From positions 6,432,338 to 6,496,337 of the forward strand of contig FN649751.1 in NCBI GenBank assembly GCA_000310025.1: 64,000 bases of DNA. Direction: 5' to 3'. This document shows positions 1 through 13,062 of this stretch, piece by piece (position 1 is the first letter of the stretch; the number at the start of each line of letters is the position of its first letter). Origin of the DNA: Ectocarpus siliculosus (lineage: Eukaryota > Sar > Phaeophyceae > Ectocarpales > Ectocarpaceae). The notes under the pieces are model-generated. The model was given only the letters and a program-made list of their open reading frames with translations, had not been told where the DNA came from and searched no databases. The position numbers and the translations under genes are program-made.

Positions 1-1970
1 TTTGAAAATCGTTCCCAAGATCCAGCAGTCATATGGTGTCAGCAGCTACAACGAACGCTACAACAACTACTACTGCTGTAGACGAGTAACACATATCAGC
101 AACACATCCACACTCGTAGCGCCACACATACCCTCGCCCGAACCTAGGAAACCACGAGGTACAGAAGTGTGCTGGTGGATGTGCTTGTTGTTTGAAAAAC
201 ACAGGAGCTCTAGAGAGCTGGCAGGGCACATTTCGGGGGGGGGGCAGAGAACAAAGAAGTACAGAAGAGGCAATTTTTGATGTCGGGTCTTCTCTGTGGT
301 TCCGTGACGTTTTTCGACATTTCCGTCGGTAAAAGTGACGAAAAAAAGTGACGGAAAAAGTGACGCTACTTGTACTCTGCAGATTGCGGCCTGTACTATC
401 ACTACACGGCCTCACACTACTGATGAACAGCCTCAAGACCAACAGAGGAGTAGGAGAGGGAGTGCTGAGTGTGTGTGGAGTTACCCAGCAGAGCCAGAGG
501 TCGCTGATGAGAAGTTGTGTATAATAAGAACCAGGGAAAAAGCTCTCGAATCCAACAATCTTCTTCTTATGCATGTGTCACATCAACGTACACAGATACA
601 GCGGTGCTGTACCGATGCAGCCATGTTTTACCGATCGCTGATGAAACCACAAGCAAGAAGAAGAGCTCTCGTGAGGTTTATTCCTCGCAACGTGTGTGGT
701 TTTTGGGATTCATCGCTGTGCTGTGACGGACGGCAGCTGCTGCTGCTGCTGCTGCTGCTGCTGGTTCTGCCGTTGTTACTTTTTCCATTGGATGATTTTT
801 CACCGGGGCGGCTCCGACTACAATATCTGCTCTAACAAACGCAAGGAAATCGCGCGTGCGTGTAGGAAATTACCTCCTCCCTCTCTCTCCCTGGCTGCGG
901 CCGGCTGTTGCCGCTGATGAGTGCAGCTACTACTACCCTCTGCGGAATCCTACAGCAGCAAGCAGCAGTCATTCAAAGATTTTGTTGGCCAACGACAGCG
1001 GCAGCGTGGTAGAAAGACCCTACAAACAGCGGACGTCTCTCAGAAATGCAAGTTTCAAGATAGTACAACTCGTCCACCTCCTCGGGCAACTCCTGCAAGA
1101 AACGGCGTGTGAAATGCTGCCGTTGCCATGAAGAAATCGCGCCAAAGCTTTGGAGTTTTTTCTTTCATTTTTTTTTTTTTTTTCAGGCGCCGACGTTAAA
1201 AAATTGCCTACAGAAGTACAAATACCAGCTATGGGTCGACACTGATCATTTTACCCTCTCTGGACTGATCATTTACAACACACCGAAAATAGACTAGTTG
1301 AGGCAGCTAGATAACTGATCATTTCAAAGTCTACACAGCTAACCTGCCCTACTGACCGCAGCGCGACCACCCATCAACCCTCCTACGACCCTGTCTGCGG
1401 CCACCACCCTGTCGCCGGCTTCCCTCATGGCCTTCAGGTGGAGATAGCTGTTGCGTGTGCAGAAGTACGCTGGTGTCTTTCTCTGCACTTCTCTCCGCTC
1501 GCTCTCGCTCTCATAATTTTTTTTTTGGCGCAAAAAAATAATTCCGACAGTCCAGTAGACCCAAAGTTAAATGGCGAAAATGTTAAAAAAAACGACCGCA
1601 CGGGGGTGCGCTGACCCGCAACCTTACGGTACACTGCTGTATCGCTGTGCTTTCACCAACAAGGTGATTGGTAGTACTTGTATACGTGTTGTACTATGTA
1701 CTGCTGTAAGTACTTCCTAGAGTGTGCCGGGGTGGAGCATAGCATATGCATGCATAAGTACACGTCGGAGACCAGGACTCCTGCTGTAGGTAATCTCACG
1801 CACATCAGAAACGGAAGTCGAATGTCCGCTTCCGTTGCGAATCTGCAACGGGATCTGTACATACATTCAGCCTGAGACACGGAAAAAGCGGCCGGGGGTT
1901 GCCAAATGCTTACTCTTGCAGTTTACAATACAACAGGAGGGCCTTCGTAGAGTGTTTACTTGTGTACCTG
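1..1970. other. Spacer, no gene recognised
   Basis: No open frame here has both a convincing composition and splice borders. The stretch holds a (CTG) run at about 733-762, a small tandem of an AAAAGTGACG-like unit at about 330-365, an exact TACTGCTGTA decamer at 71-80 and another at 1699-1708, and a T run at about 1168-1183. Short frames on both strands change composition abruptly and look accidental. Confidence 0.5.
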
Positions 1971-1977
1971 CCCGCGG

Positions 1978-2216
1978 CTGCAGCGGCCTGCAGCGGCCAA
2001 AGAGGCTGTTGAATCAGCAGCACACCGCAAGGCACAGCAGTTACTTGTTGGCCGCATTTTGGGTGAAGCATGCACGCATGATGTCCTACTTGAAAGCTCA
2101 CCACGGCCACCCGCTACATCCGCGCTATCAGCACTCGCCACGGAGACGCTCAAATCCCTGTCAGGAGACGGGGCAAGCCCCAGCATCGCGCGGGCACTCG
2201 CTGATGATGTTCTCGT
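1978..2216 (+). CDS. Candidate exon, unknown product
   Basis: A plus-strand frame gives an Ala/Leu-rich peptide that could form helices, beginning near LQRPAAAKEAVESAA and ending near SIARALADDVL. Composition is more protein-like than the surrounding DNA. CAG acceptors precede it, but no good donor follows and the frame then runs into a cysteine- and phenylalanine-rich stretch that looks like intron. It could be an upstream exon of the gene starting near 2549, part of another gene, or chance. No family was recognised. Confidence 0.25.
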
Positions 2217-2548
2217 CGGCTGCTTCTTCTTCTCCATGTTCTGCCAAATAGAATTCGAACTGCAGTGTGAACGTGTGCACGACTGGTTCGTTGTACAACA
2301 GAAAAACGTCTGGGTGTGCTGTGTGCCGGTAATCGGGGCTCTCCGTCCCACTTTGCGGCAGTTGCCCCCTGTCTGTGTCCAACTGCAATACAGAGGCTAT
2401 CGATTGAATTACTTCGGCGCAACGGCGCAAATGTCCGCGGACGGGGGGGAGTAGATTCTCAGCTCCGTGCCCCCCAGCCACGCGGCAAAGGCACACACAC
2501 AACAGCAAGGCACCGCCCTCCGCTGGGCAAGCAAAGCAGAAGGGCGAG

Positions 2549-5500
2549 ATGACGCTGCCAGCTACCAGCAGCAGCATGCTTTCCTTCATAGCGCCCGGGA
2601 CGCTGCCATCCATACCAGCCTCGCACGCCACACATCCGCACCAACATTCGTCAGTGGCTTGGGTGGGTTGCGCGTTCTACGTGGCTGGAACGAGAAGCAC
2701 GGGCAGCAGCAGCAGCAGTAGCCGCCGTCAAAGCCGAAGCCGTCCTCGTAGTTGCTCACCTCTGGTAGTAGGAAGTGATGGCGGCAGCAGAGCCTGCGGA
2801 GGCGACGTAGGTTTGATCGCTGCAACGGCAAGCCGCTGGGGGGACGATGGCGACGAGCTCGATGGTGGCAATGGTGGAAATGGTGGCAAGGACCGCAGGC
2901 GACAGGGGGAACGGAGGAAGCCATTGCGGGCGCCATGGGAAGACATTCAGTGGAGTAATCCAAGCAATCCAAGCAGCAGGAGAGCAGCCCGAGGTGGTGA
3001 GAGGCTTGCATGGAAAGATGTTGACGACGAGGAGGAAGAGGAAGAGATGCTGGGGCTAGAAGATGGGTCAAGGGGCATGGTGCAGCCCAGGGAATACACA
3101 CGGTGAGAGGGTCCTCAAAGCCTCCCTCCGTTCAGCAGTCTCGCCTTTGCCTGTAGACTCTGTAGGCACCCAAACCTTGCGTCTCTCACCTTCTTATTAT
3201 TTATTACCTATCCCTCTGGACGTGATGCCCTACTAGCAACACTGGCGTTGGACGCTTGATTTTCGCTCCTGTCTTTAACACCAAGCATAAACCTCCTGGA
3301 AGCCCAGACGGGGACATTTCGGGGACACAGCACTCAAAACTCAAATGCCCGTCTACCGCACCGCAGTGGCCGTCACGTACGCTGTTTGATACACTGCTGC
3401 TGTGTGATGCCTGTGTGCCTCTCTTGGCCTCTGACTTGCTGTACAAAATCACCCCCAAGCCGCGGCTCCCCTTGTTGGTAAAGCTTGGTAAAGCTGTACG
3501 TGCATGTACATCGCCTACATGGAAAAAATGTCGACTTGACTTCAGTTAGAAAAATGTCGACCACACTGAAGCCAAGTCAGCCTTCGGCCCTCGGAACCAG
3601 CTCCTCGGAACTGTACAGCCTCTCCCAATGAGCGGACTCGATATTTTTCTGGGCCCATAAACTAATAAATGTGACCACTGCTGCAACTGGGTACTATGCA
3701 TAGGAGGGTTAACAGAAATAATCCTCTTAACCGTGGAGCCAATGAAAAGGCAGTTTTATAGCGGATGCCTTGCCTAGACTTTCCATACGAAGATGATCAT
3801 GATGGAGGACATGAAATATGTGTTGAACGCTGCATGAACACTTTGTGGTGCTTGCTCGGCACAACTGAATACTTCGGCACTTTAGACTACATATATAAGA
3901 TTTGTAAAGTCTTCCTCACAGTCTCCAGAATTATTTTTCCTGTGGCTGTAAGAAGACCACGCACTGATTCTGTCCATCTGTCGCGTCAGCTGTCGGGTAG
4001 AGTCGGGCTGTCGTGTCGAACAGCCGGCAGAAGACGTCAGCTTCAACCAAAAACGTACGCGTTAAGCGGTGACAAGCTGTTTCTGATCTGATGTTGAACC
4101 CTGTGTCAACACCACATGCCAACGACATCAGCGGAGCGTTGGCGCGGCAGCTGTCAGATCTGAGAGCGACTGTGGAGCGAGCGTGTATGTTACGTGTGGG
4201 GAAAAGAGAATACAGCAGCAGTAGCGTTCCCAGCGTACATGCAGAAAGGCGGTACAAACCGAAGCAATTCCAACTCGTTTTCTTTTCTTTTTTTCTGTTC
4301 AGGTCTGTCATATCTGGAGATGTTCTGGACTGCTGTCTGTCTCATCCCTCCTCATCCCCACCGGATTCTCGAGACATCACGATGCCACGGTCACTACCTG
4401 ATACTGTTCGCACGCTGGAAACCCACATGTATTCATAGTTTGTTCTTCGTTGCCCTTTCGAGGGTGGGTGTGTGTGTGTGCGTGGATAAAAACGGAGAAA
4501 CACGGCTTGATGACGCCGCTCAATCAATTCGTCGTTCTTCTGATGATGATGGCGATGAGGCCATGATTGAGTCCGACTGCTGAATGAACTACACGCAGTC
4601 AGCCCCAAGTTCGTAGTTTCCAGCAGCAGTAGAGCAATGTATATGCCGTGGCAGTGTCAGCAGAGATGCTGAGCAGTGCACACATCTCCGTGCAGACCGC
4701 CGAGCCCGACGTCAGGAGGCCGGCACGCCGGCATATGCAATGCACACATATTCACATCCATCCGATCGGCTGCGGGCTTTCAACCCAAAATATCCAGAAA
4801 CTACTTAATTTTGCAACAAAAAACCTCCAAAATGATCTCTATAGAGTATCGATGAAAAAGCTCGTGGCGGTGTCAGCAGAGATGCAGAGCAGTGCACACA
4901 TCTCCGTGCAGACTGCCGAGCCAGAGGTCGGGAGGTCGGCATGCACATATACTCATCCATCCGCGTGACTGCGGGCTTTCAACCAAACAAAACCCAGAAA
5001 ACCGTCGAAAATATTATGAGCTCGCGCCGACCTGCCGCGAATCCTTTGATACGAATCTATGCGTACGTATTTACTGCTATCGTTTCTCTGCTGGTAGCGT
5101 TTTGCATGTGTACTTGCATCACTCCTTGCCGCGGTGCTCTCTTTACCCCAATCCGGAGGGACGCCTTGTATACTTCTACAAACACGAAATCAGGAGCATA
5201 AAAACAACCCTGCCTGAGAAAAAAATGAAGCAGATTTCTAATATGTCTGATACAGGCCTCGTACATACGTACTTTGTACATACCGGTACTAGATAGGGCG
5301 GGGTAATGAGCAGCTGGGTTGCGACTCAATGCCTTGCAGTAGTCTTATCTGCGATGCTGATGGTGCACGAATCCCGACACGCAGCAGCGTGAATCGTTTG
5401 TGGTGCAGCTACGTGTGCACCGGAGGGACAGGCTGCAGGGGTGCGACGGCGCGACGATGGTTGTATGTGCGGCCCCGTTCAAAAAATTGCACTTTACTTG

Positions 5501-8500
5501 CGGTTGTTTCTTGTCCGTTGATGCACATGCACACACCCACGAAGAAACAAAATGTGAAGTCTTCCCGCTGTGCGGACGCAAACACGCACATCAGGGCATC
5601 TGGAAGAGGCACGCATGCGGCATGCACCTGGCGGCGAGCGTATCACACATCACGCCGTCGAGGAGCACGACCAGCAGCGTAGACATACGATTGTGGCAAG
5701 ACAGATGACAAATATTGCGTCAGGCTCACAACTTGCTCGCCATATTCGTCAAGTGAAAGCAAGCAGTCTACATATTGTATCATACATCACGGGACATTAC
5801 TACATACATGCAGCACCGAAAACAACAAAGCCGTTGATGGTCATGACTTTGATGCGAGCAGCAACACCAGCAGGCAGGGCACACGGATTTGCGAAGACAG
5901 TCAGTAGCGCGGCGCAAGTACGCAACCTGAACCGGTCCCGCGGGGAACCATCCTGATGACGCGCAGCAGCAGTAGCCCCTCACGCCCTCGACGGATTCTC
6001 GCGATGGTAGGTGCGATCTCTGGACTTGGGAAGGTGTGTTATGTTGTGTGCTGTTTGTTCGTTTGTGAAAATCGGTCTGCTGTTGTTTGGGAGCAGTCGG
6101 TTGCACCACTTAACATCAACAAACACCCGCCAGGTTACACATGGTTACACATGGCGCATGACTATACCCACGGCGCACAGGTCGTATAGGCTCGGCCCCT
6201 CCTGGTTTTCATAGATAGCTGGTCTCGGACCAGCGTCCTGTTGTTCTCCTTCTGCTGATATGGTGTTGTCCTCCCGGGGTTTGAACTCTACCGCGTGTCT
6301 GTGTGTGCGTGCAATCTCCGATAGCTTGGGCATTTTACCTCTCCACAACTCCTGGGCATCCGGGGACGCGATCTCCTACGAATTTGGGTCACATATGCCT
6401 GTGGGTCACATATGCCTGTGAAGCACGGCCATCTCTTGCCGAAGCACGACCGACCCGGCTTGACGAAGAGCGCGTAATTTTGCTTCTTCCTCAGAATTGA
6501 ACAGATCGTCAAACGGTGCCCTATAGGTCTCGTTCTGGTCCGAAAGGTGCGATAAATATGCGTCACGGAAATCAGCACTTTGGGCCCCTGCAACACGCGG
6601 CGGAACTCAGGCCGGTGTTTAGAGCCTTTTTTGTCCTCCTGGGAGATGAAGGGAAAAAAGGTCGCGCTTCGCGCTCCGCGGCTCATTATCAGGGTGTTTA
6701 GTCTCAGATGAATCAAAAGACGAGCTGGACCAGTTTGAACAAAGCAGAAACGGGCAACTACTCGGGGGCAGCGGTCGTGCGTCCGCCATTGTACTCGGGA
6801 GTAGCAGAATAGTCTTAAGATAGTCTTAAGATAGGATAGTTGTCGCTACAACGAGCGACAGCTGATAGATGTAACTGTCGTCTAACGTGTGCATCCACGG
6901 GCGAAAGTAAGTGCGTACTGAGAGGCAAATTCCTACGTATCGACCCCCCAAATAATAACCGAATCGATCAATGAAAAAATTCCCCGATCGACCAATAAAA
7001 AATCGCCGCAAAAAACTTTTCCTGTCGCTGCACGCCTTGCGTGACACACAACTGGTCAAATTGGCTTTGCTCACCACAGAGCGGTAGTACAAGCACCAAA
7101 ATAAGCACCAACACAGAGGACAGCACATTTGTAAAGACCCTGTCCACCCGGCCTGCTGTTTTCAGCACTGGGGGCAGGGAGCAGTGTGTCACAAACTGGG
7201 TGTCGCCTGCGATTTCCTCGAGGCCTTCCGCTCATTTTTCCCGTGGTGCCATAATTTTTACCGCTCCCAGTCGAGAGGTACATCGACGAACTCAACAATC
7301 ATAGAGAGGCGGCGGCGCTGAGGGTCCGTATCATATACATGACCAATCCGAAAGAATTAGAGTGTCGGAGGCCCTATTGCTCTACTGCTGCGTGGTGCCG
7401 TGGGTTTGGGGGGCTGTGTCCGACCCAAAACAGGCCATCATCTCACCGCATTTTTCAAACGGCAGTTTGGCGAGGTTGTACACATCTCTCACACGACACC
7501 TTCTAGAGCAGCACCCAAGCCCCAATACCCACGAAGCAGCACAGCGCCGGGAGTGAGGATGATATAGACAGCCGAACAGAAGGGATCAGCGCGTTGGAGG
7601 CCTTGGGGCTGCTGCCGTCCTCATTCTACTGTTTTCGTGTTTGTCATGGGTGGTACAAAATATTCCCGCGCGTCAACAGCAGCAGCAGCCGAAGACGAAG
7701 AGACCATGCAATGTCTCGATTTGGACAAACAACGACCTGAACGCGGCTTTTACCGCTATTCTATCCGCTGTACATGTGTCGCTGTGCCCGCTGGGCGTGT
7801 GTTCTGCAGCTGCAATCTGCTGTGTGCTCCGAAAAAAACAGAAATGTGCTGACCCCCTTTATATTCAAGTGATGTATGCATATAGTCTAAAACCTAGATA
7901 AAGCACGTACAGACACGCAAGAGTTTTTTGGATTTCAGCGAGCCCTTGCAACTCGGGGGGCCGGCAGTCCAGATTAGAAATCTCGCTTTGCTCGAATTAT
8001 TGTTGAGGATACCACCGAGCAAGAAGTGCGGCATGCACAATGCCATGTTTGTAGGGCTAAGGTAGCGTGGATGAGCGAACACGGGTCGAGGAAAGCAGAA
8101 CAGACATACACGACTTCCATGTAACGTGACACAATGGTAGGAGAGAGTTCGAAGGCTGGCGCACAGACAGCTAGCTAGGTCGCAGACAGGGTGCATCTCG
8201 TCGTTCAGACCCTGCATTGGTGCGTCGTGAAGTCTGGCGGGGCTGGTGTGTGATGAGGGACACTCAAGCAACGGCTGTGCCCACTGCCCAGGGCATGGTA
8301 TCTACGTTATTGGGTGTGTACAGTGCGCGGCTTTTCCTCCGTCGAGGGTCCGTTAAAGAGAGGACGACTGGTCATGGCAACTTCTCTCTCGTATCGGCCA
8401 GAGGCGTGACGAGCCAGATTTGCTCTCATGAACCCGTTTCTCTTAAATATCCTCGCTTAAACCGTAGCCGCCACTGGGCACGTATTGTTGGATGAACCTA

Positions 8501-11500
8501 AAATGGGATTCCGCGAACAGAACTGCGTCGTTTTTCGTAATTTTGCCAAACCCAAATGCCTAATCGAGGTTCAGCAACGCCAAATGCCACTGAATCGCTA
8601 ATCGCTTCCGCGAGGTGACGTGGTCATCAAACAGGTAGAGCAATAGACCATGTGCACCACGCGGGAGCTATAATAATATTTCAGCACATACCTGCAGCTA
8701 ACACATCAGTAGGTCGTGCCAGTGGCCCAAGCCTCTATTTGGGCGAAAAATTGGATGCTTTACAAGGGGGCCTCACGTGAAAGAACTGGGCTCAGCCACG
8801 TCCAATCTTGGGAGGGGATGAAACAATGTTGACCATCGCTAAATTTGGGGCATATATTGTCGTCTGGTTGTTGTTTTTTTCCATAGGCACGAACACCTGT
8901 GCGGTTGTAATGGTGCAATAGAGCAACAGAGCAATAGAGCAATAGAGCAACAGAGCAATAGAGCAATAGAGCAATAGAGCAACAGAGCAATAGAGCAATA
9001 GAGCAATAGAGCAACAGAGCAATAGAGCAATAGAGCAATAGAGCAACAGAGCAACAGAGCAATAGAGCAATAGAGCAACAGAGCAATAGAGCAATAGAGC
9101 AATAGAGCAACAGAGCAATAGAGCAATAGAGCAATAGAGCAGTTCCAAGTACAGCGGTGACGGCGAGTTGCTCTGGAGTCTAGATCGACGTGAAGGTCTC
9201 AATGCCTCCAGTGCTTGAAATGCTATGCTTACCAACTCCTGGAGGAAGCGCTGACAGCTGTAGATGCTGTGTAGAGGGGAGAAGCTCGTCCCGCGTTCGC
9301 GGGCATAGCCTGGGCTCCACACATAACGCATCGGACAACCGATATGGCTGGTACCTTCCCAAGATTATTTGTGAGTACACCAGCACCGGTGTGTCGTGAT
9401 GTTCACGTTGTCTGTCCCACGGTCGCATCTACTCTTGATTGACTTTTGAACGTTGGACAGGGGCTACGATGACGCCGACTTTGACACCCGACCGCGGCGT
9501 CGAAGATCGAGAGACGGCATCGACGCCGAGCCCGTCCCGACGGGCTGGGACACGGCGCAGTGGTTCAGCGGGGCGCAGGAGGCAAATCAGGGTGGGCTTT
9601 ATGAGTGGGCGAGAAGGTGCGTGTAGGCTCGTTGTGTTGAACATGAACATGTAAAGGGTGGTGTTTTGTCGCATGAGCGTAACTTGTACACGCGTACGCA
9701 CGCCACTCAAGGGACGCAAGCAGCCACCGACAAGAAGAACACAAGGTCCGGTGGGAGGGCGTATCCGGGAGGCATACAACATTTGCCAAGGAAACGCCGT
9801 TGCGCCAAGATCAGTCCTGCCGCTACTACTGCTCGACATGAACCGGGTGCTGTAGCGAGTGGCGTTGGTCGGAGAACACTCAACGTTGTGTAAACTAACA
9901 TACACGTGTCGGCGACGTCTGTGCCCCCTCCCCATCGTTATCCACCCCAACCGTCCAACCGTCCAGTTTTTACAACACTCTTTTCTGGTACGGAGGAGCG
10001 TCGTCCGAGGACGAGGATGAGCTGCCTGCGATGAACTTCCAGGACCTGTTGGAGCGCTTCGACCTGCCTGCCGGCGAACAGTCGTCGACAAGACCGCGGG
10101 TGAGAGAGGGTCACCATCGCGCACCTACTGGGTGCAGCGGTAAAGTACAATTGCGGCTATTATAATATTATAGTATTGTAGTATTTTAGTATTTTAGTAG
10201 TAGCACGTCACAAGGAAGGGGTGAAACGAATCCTGGGTGTGTTACTTTCTTGCTGTGCGACCGGGGCGCTTGCGTTCGAAAAGGTGTAGACTAGATCAAC
10301 GCGTCCAGATCAGTTGGATGACACTCACCCACACAGTATTCAGTACAGGCCGACACTGATTTGTTTTGATTGGTCAGCCGATTAGCGCGCTGGGTGATAT
10401 TCGAGCATGAGGCACACTATTCGGTTTTTCCTCAGCTAGACCCCGCCGCCCCCGCCCCTTGGCCCTTCGACGTACCTGAATCCTGTCCTATGGGCTGCAA
10501 CCTGCAACCTGAAGCCGATCGTCCCGCCAGAGGATCTTGCCGCAGAGCAAGACTTTCTCTGGCAACCAAGTGGCCGAGAGGCCACCGGCGGTGCCACTGC
10601 CGCCGCTGAGGGCACGAACCGGAGCCGCTCGAAAGATAGAGGCTCCACCGTAAGCGGCGGTGCTACGAGGAGCACCAGAAGGCGGGCTAGACGTGAGCGG
10701 GAGGAGCGCGATCTAGACTGGGAAAACGTCGGGCGAGCGGAGCGGGAGATGCGTGCTGCGGGTGGCAGAGGGAGAAGGGAGGGTAGAGACGACGGGGATG
10801 TGGTGGCAATAGGACAGCTACGACGAAAACAGAGGCAGTTGGCGGAGAGGGAACACAAGTGCGAGGTGGACCTAGAAAAGGTGAGCAGGTAAAAGTAGAT
10901 AGGCTCGTTGGTGTTCCTTGTCTTGTCTTGTGCGTGGCGAGTGTTTGGCCTCAGTGGACCGGATACCGGATATGACTCCATTGCTGCCTCGTAACGTGCT
11001 GTGAATCTTCAATATCCAGATCTGTCAGCGTTGTGCTGTAGGTGTCGTCTGCAACATGCCTTTGTATTTGTTTACCTTCCTTGTCGGCCAAACTCTAGAC
11101 TAGACTACACCTCTCGTCGACCAACCGTCTTTTTCGCCGATTTTTCTTACGTCCAACCGAAGTCACGCCTGTTGTATTACTGCAACGCTTGCTTTGCTCG
11201 GCCGCACGTTCGTCGCGAATTGGCCCAGTCTTGGCTCACAAAGGCAATGTTCAATGTTGTGACTTCTACACTTGTTTCTATGCTACAAACCGCAAGTTGA
11301 ACCGCGGTGATGACGCTATAATTTTGCGCCACATCCCTCTGATGCGTATTGTTTATTTTGCTCGCGACCTCTTCCTCTCCTGCTTCTCGATTGCGGTGAT
11401 TTCTTCTTTTGTTGGGGTACAGGTTCGGGATCGCCTTGACGTCGTGGATGCTACGGTGGAGCTGTGGATGCGCCGATCGGCGGGCATGTTGTCGCGAGGG

Positions 11501-13062
11501 GGTTCCGAGACTGACACGGATGTGCTTCAGGTATTCACTGCAGTCGCAACAGAAACCACTTGTCGACAGCAGAGGCGGTACGAAACACATACTTCTGTAA
11601 CTCCTCTATGCGTCTTGTGTTCCGGCCCCCTGCGCATGTATCATGTTGGCCCACTCCTTCCTGCCCTTCCTCGTTTCCGCCCTCGGCGTTGGTACGGATT
11701 GTTGCGGCACTGATTGCCGAGACCATGAGGCGCGACCATGTGTGATCGTTGCTGACGCCAGTTAACGTATGTTGGAAGAAGGTGTAGTGCTTGAAAATCG
11801 CTCACCAACCGCTCGGAACAACATCAACTCACGCACGACATGTCCCCGTCTGCCCGTTCGCTTGGCTCTCCGTTCCCTTTGTTTCGCCTCAACACTTGCT
11901 CTGTTGGCCAATTTGTGGCTAATTTGATCATTATAATTGAAGGCCAAACGACGAATCTACGGCCTGAAAGACGAGGGTCGGCAGTTGGATAGTGCCACCG
12001 TCGAGCTGGAGGGCCGTCTCGAGGACTGCCGTGCCAAGCTTGACAGGATCGTCCAGGTGTGTTGATTGCCGTATGCATATCGCCCCGGTGGTCTAGTTGG
12101 TAGCCTCGTAACCTTCTAGAGGTCAGGTCAGGGGTTCGACTCCCGGCGTAGGCGAGCTTTTCTTGCAAAGTGAGTTTTTCTCTCGCTTCCGCTCCTGGTC
12201 TAGTGGATAGCGCTAGTTCGTGTGTACACAGAGGGAAGAGAGTGCTGAACTCTTCTCGCATTAAAAATCGAAGGCAAAGTACCGCAGGAGGGGAGGGTAG
12301 AGAGAGGCTCTTCTGTGTGACCACGGGTTGGAATAAACGGCACTAGTGCTGTGAGCGCTGATTTGAAGTGAAGAACAAAAAAAAAATGATGATGGTGGCC
12401 TATTTTTCACGCTTGTTGGCCTTATGGACGGTGCCTGCGACCTGAATGTATGCACGTTTCGTTTTTATTTTATTTTACGTTTCGCTCCCACTTGGACGGA
12501 GAGCGGATAGGTTCGGTGCCATCGACATACCCTTGGCAGTATAAACCACTCTGATCTAATACACGGTCGCGCGCGAACCCAGCGTGTGATGTATCGTGGC
12601 CTTTACCCGTGCGAATGATTTTGGTGAGGTAATTAACACGATGAGAATCAGGCGTGTACATTTTCGTGTATCTTTGGTGTCACGACGGCCAGTACAAGAG
12701 AAACGGTGAATAGCAGTGAAGTTTGCACATTGGACCCGGTTGCATGGAAATGGATGGTGAGCGGTTGTTCGTGTGCTATCTACCCTCCGATTCAACCTGT
12801 ATTTCAGGAACTTGAATTCCTTGGGGAGGCCGCAATGCCTCAAGCGTTTAACACGCCAGACGAAGAAAGGGATGTGGAAAATGTGCCCGAGGCTGAGACT
12901 GTGGAAGCCGGCATTCAGGCGGGAGGAGGGGACGTTAACCCCAAAATGACCAAGTCATCCGGCGGCGACACCCAGGTCGTGGAGATTGGCGGGCTTGGTT
13001 TGAATGCGGAAAGCAAGCGGCCAATGGAAGCCGTGCCGGCCGTAACAGAAGCAGATACTTGA
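2549..13062 (+). CDS. Unrecognised multi-exon gene, about 586 aa
   Basis: Proposed exons are 2549-3102, 9461-9616, 9967-10099, 10440-10880, 11423-11530, 11943-12056 and 12808-13062 (TGA). Every junction keeps phase and the total divides by three. The first part is Ser/Arg/Gly-rich and then strongly acidic (DEEEEEE). The middle has a Trp/Tyr-rich stretch (GWDTAQWFSGAQ, then FYNTLFWYGG) and an acidic SSEDEDEL. Next come a basic Arg-rich region with REREERDL, a heptad-like helix (RIYGLKDEGRQLD onward), and an acidic tail. The exon at 10440 uses a TAG acceptor, because the CAG five bases earlier would put an in-frame stop into the exon. I do not recognise the family. Linking exon 1 across a 6.4-kb intron rests only on matching phase and a GTGAGA donor; the five exons from 9967 on are firmer. 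A hydrophobic patch near residues 35-50 of exon 1 might be a targeting signal, but this is weak. Confidence 0.55.
3880..5165. repeat. Dispersed repeat, copy 1, with internal duplication
   Basis: Several blocks match 17220-17700 in the same order and strand: a block around AGATTTGTAAAGTCTTCC, a block around AAGCGGTGACAAGCTGTTTC, a block around GCAGCTGTCAGA, one around AGCAGTGCACACATCTCCGT, and one around GCATCACTCCTTGCCGCGGT. Copy 1 is longer. The block with the CACACATCTCCGTGCAGAC core occurs twice (about 4650-4800 and 4868-4990), a direct duplication with a period near 218 bp. No protein was recognised, so this is probably a non-autonomous or decayed element. Confidence 0.65.
8916..9140. repeat. 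8-bp minisatellite with 32-bp higher order
   Basis: About 28 copies of CAATAGAG or CAACAGAG. The T/C variants are ordered: mostly one C unit followed by three T units, making a 32-bp super-repeat. The unit lacks stops on the minus strand in all frames, so all three minus frames stay open across the array and give Leu/Cys/Ser/Ile/Ala-rich translations. These are an artefact of the repeat. Confidence 0.9.
12082..12290 (+). repeat. tRNA-derived SINE-like element
   Basis: Begins with a tRNA-like head of about 74 nt carrying an A-box-like TGGTCTAGTTGG (about 12089-12100) and a B-box-like GGTTCGACTCC (about 12133-12143) at normal tRNA spacing. The acceptor stem does not pair well and the T stem is partly broken, so it is not a working tRNA. 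A second A-box-like TGGTCTAGTGGATAGCG follows near 12199, suggesting a dimeric or composite structure. It lies in the last intron (12057-12807) of the unrecognised gene. Confidence 0.6.

Larger units (their letters stand above)
3103..9460. other. Long putative intron, mostly repeats
   Basis: If exon 1 of the preceding gene is correct, this is its first intron. It contains one copy of a dispersed repeat (about 3880-5165), a short tandem of GGGTCACATATGCCTGT near 6385-6420, and an 8-bp minisatellite (8916-9140). A short hydrophobic frame near 7750-7870 was seen but has no clear splice borders. Nothing else looks coding. Confidence 0.4.

Noticed and set aside
6240-6310. Second tRNA-derived repeat with a B-box-like GGTTTGAACTC
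   Set aside because: No convincing A box at the right distance and no second copy seen in the window.
8760-9331. Three overlapping minus-strand frames with Leu/Cys/Ser/Ile/Ala repeats
   Set aside because: They are translations of the 8-bp minisatellite, which lacks stops in every minus frame.
10436-10981. Minus-strand frame of 181 codons
   Set aside because: Shadow of the plus-strand exon 10440-10880, which joins in phase to exons on both sides.
12082-12155. Functional tRNA gene
   Set aside because: A- and B-box motifs are present but the acceptor and T stems do not pair properly, so it is called SINE-like.
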